Below, piece after piece: positions 59,356-64,000 of a stretch of 64,000 bases of DNA. Position 1 is the stretch's first letter, and each line of letters begins with the position of its first letter. Source of the stretch: Palsa-892 sp035295845 (GTDB lineage Bacteria > Pseudomonadota > Alphaproteobacteria > Rhizobiales > Xanthobacteraceae); NCBI GenBank assembly GCA_035295845.1, contig DATGIF010000019.1, positions 372,001-436,000 on the forward strand, given 5' to 3'. The notes beneath the pieces are model-generated. The model did no database searches and was not told the origin of the DNA. It saw only the letters and a program-made list of their open reading frames with translations. The position numbers and the translations under genes are program-made.

Positions 59356-61974
59356 ATGCGCGTCGCCGCCGCGATCCTCGGTTTCGTCGCCGCCCTGCAC
59401 GCGGGGATCTGGCTCATTGTCCGCGAGAGCGGCACCGCGCCCTCCGCCTATGGCCAGTTTGCAAGCCTTTCGTTCGCGCCCTTTAACCCCAGCGACAAAC
59501 CGGACGGCGGCGCCCGCACCACCGAAGAGCAGATCCGCGCTGACTTGAAGGTGATCGCACCTTATACCCGCGCGATCCGGACCTATGCGGCCACGGGCGG
59601 GCTTGAGCTGGTGCCCCCGATAGCCGCCGAATTCGGCATCCGCGTCACCGTCGGCGCGTGGGTCGATAAGGACGCCGAGCGCAACGAACGCGAGATCAAG
59701 AGCGCAATCGAGCTCGCGCGCAAAAACTGGAACGTCAATGGCATCGTCGTCGGCAACGAGACGATCCTGCGCGACGACGTTAAGCCCGACCAACTGATCG
59801 AATTGATCCAGCGCGTGAAGCGCGAAGTTTCGGTGCCGGTGACGACCGGCGAAATCTGGAGCACGTGGCGCGATCACCCCGAACTTGCGTCGGCGGTCGA
59901 TTTTATCGGCGTTCATATTCTTCCCTACTGGGAAGGCGTGCCGGAAGAAAATGCGGCGGACGACGCCATCGGAAAATACGAGCAGCTTCGCTCTCTCTAT
60001 CCCGGCAAGCGCATCGTGATCGCCGAGTTCGGCTGGCCCAGCGCCGGCTACAATCTCAAGCAGGCCGATCCCGGCACCATCGTGCAGGCGCAGATCATCC
60101 GCGATTTCGTTTCACGCGCCGCGCAGCTCGACATCGATTACAACATCGTCGAGGCCTTCGATCAGCCGTGGAAGAGTTTCGAAGGCAGCGTCGGGCCCTA
60201 TTGGGGCGTGTTCGACGCCGACCGCAATCCGAAGTTCCCGCTTTCCGGCCGGATCGACGATCCGACCTGGCGGCTCCGCATGACCTTTGCGCTCATCTTC
60301 GGCGTGCTCATTTCGATCCCGATTCTCTCCATCGCCGGCATCACCGCGGCGCAGGCCTTTTTGCTCGCGGCCGCGGCCAATGCGGTCGGCGCCTGGTTCG
60401 CGGTGGTGATCGACTACTGGGTCTCGCATTATTTCGTATTCGGCGCCGCGATCGCGCTCGGCCTTGGCGTCGTGCTTCTGGTGCCGCTCGTCCTGATCGC
60501 GCTCAGCCGCATCGAGGAGCTCGCGGAAATCCTGTTCGGCATCCGGCCGCAGCGGCTGTTGCTCGCGCGCGCGGACACAGCACTCGCGCGCACGCCGAAG
60601 GTTTCCATTCATATTCCCGCGCATAACGAGCCGCCGGAAATGCTGAAGCAGACGCTCGATTCCGTCGCCAAGTTGGACTGGCCGGCATTCGAGTGCATCG
60701 TCGTCATCAACAACACGCCCGATCCCGCGCTGTGGCAGCCGGTGGAAGAGCATTGCCGCCTGCTCGGCGAACGCTTCAAGTTCCTCAACGTCGACAAGCT
60801 CACGGGCTTCAAGGCGGGCGCGCTCAGGCTCGCACTTGATCACACCGCCGACGATGCCGAGATCATCGGCGTCATCGACGCCGACTACGCCGTGGCGCCG
60901 AACTGGCTGAAGGATCTCATGCCCGCCTTCGAGGACCCGACGGTCGGCATCGTGCAGGCGCCGCAGGATCATCGCGACGGCGGCAAGAGCGTGGTGGCGG
61001 AATTGATGAACGGCGAATATGCCGGCTTCTTCGACATCGGCATGGTGCAACGGAACGAGGCCAACGCCATCATCGTGCACGGCACCATGTGCCTCGTGCG
61101 CCGCGCCGCGCTGCTCGACGCCGGCAACTGGTCGAGCGACACGATTTGCGAGGACACCGATCTCGGGCTCACGCTCCTCGAACGCGGCTGGCGGGCGCAT
61201 TACACCAACCGCCGCTACGGCTGGGGGCTCCTGCCCGACGGCTTCGAAGCCTACAAAAAGCAGCGCCACCGCTGGGCCTATGGCGGCATTCAGATCATCC
61301 GCAAGCACTGGCGGCGCTTCCTGCCCGGCGGCAGCTTGCTGACGGCGCGGCAGCGGCTCGAATTCCTGCTCGGCTGGCTCGGCTGGCTCGGCGCCGAGAG
61401 CCTCGGCGTCGTGGTCGCGGCCCTGAACATTCTATGGGTGCCGATCGTCGTCTTCGCCGGCATCGCCATTCCCGAGCGCATTTTGACGATGCCTATCCTC
61501 GCGACCTTCATCGTCACGCTCGTGCATTTCCTCGCGCTTTATTTCGCGCGCGTCGACATCCCCGCCCGCCAGGCGATCGGGGCCGCTTTCGCCGCGATGG
61601 GTTTGCAGTTCACGATCGCCAAGGCCGTTGCCGACGGCCTGGTCATGGACCACCTGCCGTTCGTGCGCACCGACAAGGGCGGCCGCCGGGCGCAGGCGCA
61701 CTTCCCGGCGCTGTTCGAGGCGGCCCTCGGCTTTTTGCTGATCGCGGGCGCGGCGTTGCTGCTCGCGACCAACAAGAACCAGGTGCGCGAGATCTATATC
61801 TTTGCGGTCGTGCTGATGGTGCAGAGCCTGCCGTTCCTGTCGGCGGCGGCGCTCGCCGCGATCGAGCGCTCGGCGTGGAATGATTTTGCGACCTGGCGCA
61901 AGTTTGCCGCCAAGATCGCGGCGCTCATTCCGGGCCGCATTCCGCCGGCGAGCCCGCCCGCGACCGCGGAATGA
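59356..61974 (+). CDS. ndvB: NdvB-like cyclic beta-glucan synthase (GH17 + GT2)
   Basis: An 872-residue membrane enzyme. Residues about 30-300 are a GH17-type domain with acid E135 (VVGNETILRD) and nucleophile E224 (IAEFGWPSAG). Two or three membrane helices follow, then a GT2 synthase domain with D508-A-D510, E599-D600 (CEDTDLGL) and QRHRW (636-640), then several membrane helices. NdvB makes the beta-(1,3) backbone from UDP-glucose; the GH17 part may close the ring. The divergent ndvC-like and the small exported gene complete the cluster. Cyclic glucans act in osmotic adaptation and plant interaction. The name is by architecture. Confidence 0.88.
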   Translation: MRVAAAILGFVAALHAGIWLIVRESGTAPSAYGQFASLSFAPFNPSDKPDGGARTTEEQIRADLKVIAPYTRAIRTYAATGGLELVPPIAAEFGIRVTVGAWVDKDAERNEREIKSAIELARKNWNVNGIVVGNETILRDDVKPDQLIELIQRVKREVSVPVTTGEIWSTWRDHPELASAVDFIGVHILPYWEGVPEENAADDAIGKYEQLRSLYPGKRIVIAEFGWPSAGYNLKQADPGTIVQAQIIRDFVSRAAQLDIDYNIVEAFDQPWKSFEGSVGPYWGVFDADRNPKFPLSGRIDDPTWRLRMTFALIFGVLISIPILSIAGITAAQAFLLAAAANAVGAWFAVVIDYWVSHYFVFGAAIALGLGVVLLVPLVLIALSRIEELAEILFGIRPQRLLLARADTALARTPKVSIHIPAHNEPPEMLKQTLDSVAKLDWPAFECIVVINNTPDPALWQPVEEHCRLLGERFKFLNVDKLTGFKAGALRLALDHTADDAEIIGVIDADYAVAPNWLKDLMPAFEDPTVGIVQAPQDHRDGGKSVVAELMNGEYAGFFDIGMVQRNEANAIIVHGTMCLVRRAALLDAGNWSSDTICEDTDLGLTLLERGWRAHYTNRRYGWGLLPDGFEAYKKQRHRWAYGGIQIIRKHWRRFLPGGSLLTARQRLEFLLGWLGWLGAESLGVVVAALNILWVPIVVFAGIAIPERILTMPILATFIVTLVHFLALYFARVDIPARQAIGAAFAAMGLQFTIAKAVADGLVMDHLPFVRTDKGGRRAQAHFPALFEAALGFLLIAGAALLLATNKNQVREIYIFAVVLMVQSLPFLSAAALAAIERSAWNDFATWRKFAAKIAALIPGRIPPASPPATAE

Positions 61975-61985
61975 GCCGGACCCGT

Positions 61986-62699
61986 TCAGCCCTTCAGCCG
62001 GCCCGCCACCACGTCCCAATTGATGATGTTGTCGAGGAGCGCCCGTACGTGATCGGTGCGGCGGTTCTCGTAATCGAGATAATAGGCGTGCTCCCACACG
62101 TCGACGCCGAGGAGCGCCGTCTTGCCGCTGGTGAGCGGACCGTCGCCGCCTGACGTATCGATGATCTCGAGCTTGCCGCCGTCGCCCTGCACGAGCCAGG
62201 TCCAGCCCGAGCCGAACACGGCGCCCGCCTGCGCCACGAATTTGTTCTTCAACTCGTCGAACGAACCGAAGGTGACGCTGATCAATTCGAGAAGCCGGCC
62301 CTCGGGTGACTTGGCGCCGCCCGGCGTCAGCATTTCCCAGTAGCGCTCGTGGTTCCACGCCTGGCCGGCATTGTTGAAGAAGCGGCGGTCCTTGTCCTTG
62401 TTCGCCTCGACAACGAGCTGCGGCAAGGTCATCGACGCATAGGGCGTGTCCTTGGTGATGGTGTTGAGATTGGCGTAGTAGCTCGCGTGATGGCGGCTGT
62501 AATGGAGCGCCACGGTGCGGGCGCCGATGATCGGCGCGAGCGCATTCTCGGCGAAGGGCAAGGGCGGCTGCTTGAACGGGCCGGAAGCGGGCGGCGTTTG
62601 CGCCTGCGCGAGCTGGGTCTCGGCCTCGGCGAGGTAGGACGCGGCAAACGTCGCGGCCGCCGCGGCCGCAACAAAGGCTCGACGATTAACTCTGGACAT
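61986..62699 (-). CDS. sod: Fe/Mn superoxide dismutase with Tat-type signal
   Basis: A 237-residue superoxide dismutase. The metal-site signature is DVWEHAYYLDY, with His ligands in LHYSRHHASYY and NHERYWE and the GSGWTWLV strand. The first 30 residues form a twin-arginine signal (MSRVNRRAFVAAAAAATFAA, N-R-R-A-F-V). Export via Tat is expected, so the enzyme folds and takes metal in the cytoplasm and works in the periplasm. GGAGG precedes ATG 62699. Whether Fe or Mn is used cannot be told by eye. Confidence 0.93.
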   Translation of the reverse strand: MSRVNRRAFVAAAAAATFAASYLAEAETQLAQAQTPPASGPFKQPPLPFAENALAPIIGARTVALHYSRHHASYYANLNTITKDTPYASMTLPQLVVEANKDKDRRFFNNAGQAWNHERYWEMLTPGGAKSPEGRLLELISVTFGSFDELKNKFVAQAGAVFGSGWTWLVQGDGGKLEIIDTSGGDGPLTSGKTALLGVDVWEHAYYLDYENRRTDHVRALLDNIINWDVVAGRLKG

Positions 62700-62853
62700 G
62701 GCCTTCCTCCGTTCATCGCCGCGCGGGGCGCCGCGTTTCGCTGGCGGGAAATCTAGACCCCGCGCGTAAAACGACAAGCACGCATTTGCCTGCGCCAGAA
62801 ACAATCGTGCGGCGAAAAAATTCCCGCGCGCGCTCAGCCGTTTAGCGGCGCCG

Positions 62854-64000
62854 TCAATCCATTACGGCGGCGGGCTGGGTGCCTGGCGTAATGCGCGCCG
62901 GGCGCCGCATCAGCCAGACCAAAAACGCCGCCGGCAGGCTGATGATCAGCATGAACTTGAAGTCGTTGGCATAGGCGATGATCGCCGCCTGCCGCGTCAC
63001 CTCGCCGTTGATCGCCATCAGGCCCAGGGGATTGGCGAGATTCCAGAAGAGGTACGCGCCGCCGGTCTGCAACATGCGATTGAACGGCGTCACGTATTCG
63101 GCGAGTGCCGCGTGATTGATTTGGGTGCCTTGCGCGAGCAGGAACGAGGAAACGGAAATGCCGATGGCGCTGCCGACATTGCGCACGAGGTTGAGGATTG
63201 CGGTGGCCTCGGTGCGCAGCTCAACCGGCACCGTGGTGAAGCCGATGACGTTCAGCGGAATGAACAGGAAGCCAAGGCCGAAGCCCTGAATAACGCCGGT
63301 CCACGTCACCGACCAGACGCTGACGTCGGGAGTCCACACGGTTTGCTGCCAGAGCGAATAGGCGAGAAAGGCGGTGCCGAGCGTAAGCAGAATGCGCGGA
63401 TCCATCCGCATCGACAAATTGCCGGCGAGAAACATCGCCGCCATGGTGCCGAGGCCGCGCGGCGCCATCAGCAACCCCGCGCTCGTCACCGAATAGCCGC
63501 CGAGCGTTTGCAGATAGGGCGCGAGCACCGCCGAGGTCGAAAGCAGAATCGCGCCGATGCCGAACATGACAAAGAGCGCGGTGACGTAATTGCGGTCGCG
63601 AAAGAGCGCGCGCGGAATGAACGGCTTGTCCGCCAGCCACATGTGGACCGCAAACAGATAAAATCCGAGCCCGCACAGCACGAGGTAAATCACGATCTCG
63701 GTCGAGCCGAGCCAGTCCTTCTGCTCGCCGCGGTCGAGAAAAAGCTGCAGCGCCGCAAGCCCGAGGCTCAGCGCCGCGAAGCCGATCCAGTCGAAGCGCA
63801 GCCCATCGTTCTTCGAATTGTCCTTGAGGAAGATCCACAGGCCCGCGATCGCGGCAATGCCGAAGGGCACGTTGATGTAGAACACCCAGCGCCAGTTATA
63901 GGCGTCGGTAAGATAGCCGCCGAGCGTGGGGCCAAGGATCGGCCCCACCATCACGCCCATGCCCCACACCGCCATCGCCGAGCCGCGCCGCTCGACCGGG
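62854..64000 (-). CDS. EmrB/QacA-type multidrug exporter (DHA2), partial
   Basis: The N-terminal part lies beyond the window; 382 codons are present. They include the motif C region AVWGMGVMVGPILGPTLGGYL (the stretch before motif C), the NVPFGIAAIAGLWIFL helix and several further membrane helices, so this is a 14-helix MFS transporter of the DHA2 group. Such exporters work with an EmrA-type periplasmic adaptor, usually encoded upstream of emrB, here outside the window. The C-terminus ends in a basic loop. The substrate is unknown. Confidence 0.92.
   Translation of the reverse strand, partial: PVERRGSAMAVWGMGVMVGPILGPTLGGYLTDAYNWRWVFYINVPFGIAAIAGLWIFLKDNSKNDGLRFDWIGFAALSLGLAALQLFLDRGEQKDWLGSTEIVIYLVLCGLGFYLFAVHMWLADKPFIPRALFRDRNYVTALFVMFGIGAILLSTSAVLAPYLQTLGGYSVTSAGLLMAPRGLGTMAAMFLAGNLSMRMDPRILLTLGTAFLAYSLWQQTVWTPDVSVWSVTWTGVIQGFGLGFLFIPLNVIGFTTVPVELRTEATAILNLVRNVGSAIGISVSSFLLAQGTQINHAALAEYVTPFNRMLQTGGAYLFWNLANPLGLMAINGEVTRQAAIIAYANDFKFMLIISLPAAFLVWLMRRPARITPGTQPAAVMD

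Noticed and set aside
1..64000. CRISPR arrays, rRNA genes, insertion sequences, integrases
   Set aside because: Nothing of this kind was found on either strand; repeats present are short palindromic elements.

Overview
The window comes from a GC-rich alphaproteobacterium, most likely of the order Hyphomicrobiales (Rhizobiales), close to the Xanthobacteraceae/Nitrobacteraceae. The evidence is the order ntrX, D-amino acid aminotransferase, hfq, hflX, mazG; the block mfd, sdhE, recG, glmS, glmU; a Pcs-type phosphatidylcholine synthase; an IalB protein; Omp25/31-type beta-barrels; and NdvB/NdvC-like cyclic beta-glucan genes. This placement is inferred from gene content and order, not from a database search.

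Layout. 1-3.7 kb: end of ntrX, dat, hfq, hflX, with mazG convergent. 3.9-6.5 kb: a small exported protein made of six CxxxC repeats and a Cache/HAMP/GGDEF diguanylate cyclase. 6.0-13.7 kb: a tightly packed minus-strand run (exported protein, MBL hydrolase, tatD, metG, holB, tmk, D,D-carboxypeptidase, rlpA). 13.9-17 kb: tRNA-Ser(UGA), an exported protein with a Lys/Ala-rich stretch and a Rap1a-like end, and an outer-membrane protein built from three tandem barrel units. 17-22.8 kb: Bug-type binding protein, rimO, exported msrA, a SnoaL-like protein, an epoxide-hydrolase-like gene cut by an in-frame stop, and a PEP-CTERM protein. 23-27.2 kb: arsR/SRPBCC/carboxymuconolactone decarboxylase-like operon, TerC, M20 amidohydrolase, quinone oxidoreductase. 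27.4-30.4 kb: a decayed patch with a truncated barrel gene and a fragment of an SDR gene, then a soluble chemoreceptor and the intact SDR. 30.4-36.8 kb: phosphatidylcholine synthase, a DUF1326/DUF2182 pair, a UbiH-type monooxygenase, a CaiB-type CoA-transferase and a malyl-CoA lyase.

36.8-38.7 kb looks like a small foreign insert. It has lower GC than its surroundings and carries two overlapping genes of unknown function. The second has an R-x6-H motif in a helical context typical of HEPN ribonucleases, plus a winged-helix-like tail. The insert is preceded by a possible small RNA with its own -10 box and terminator, and is bounded by near-identical GTTTACA-type decamers. It is the best candidate here for an undescribed, possibly defence-related, system.

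38.7-64 kb is again core genome: hspQ, ialB, a peptide-binding protein followed by a degenerate adenylate-forming enzyme and a FrnE-like DsbA, then mfd/sdhE/recG, glmS, a GST, an HtrA-like protease without signal peptide, glmU, a SPOR-domain membrane protein, the NdvC/NdvB glucan cluster, a Tat-type superoxide dismutase and the end of an EmrB-type drug exporter that runs off the window. Hairpin-forming intergenic repeats occur at about 18.2, 48.0 and 50.2 kb.
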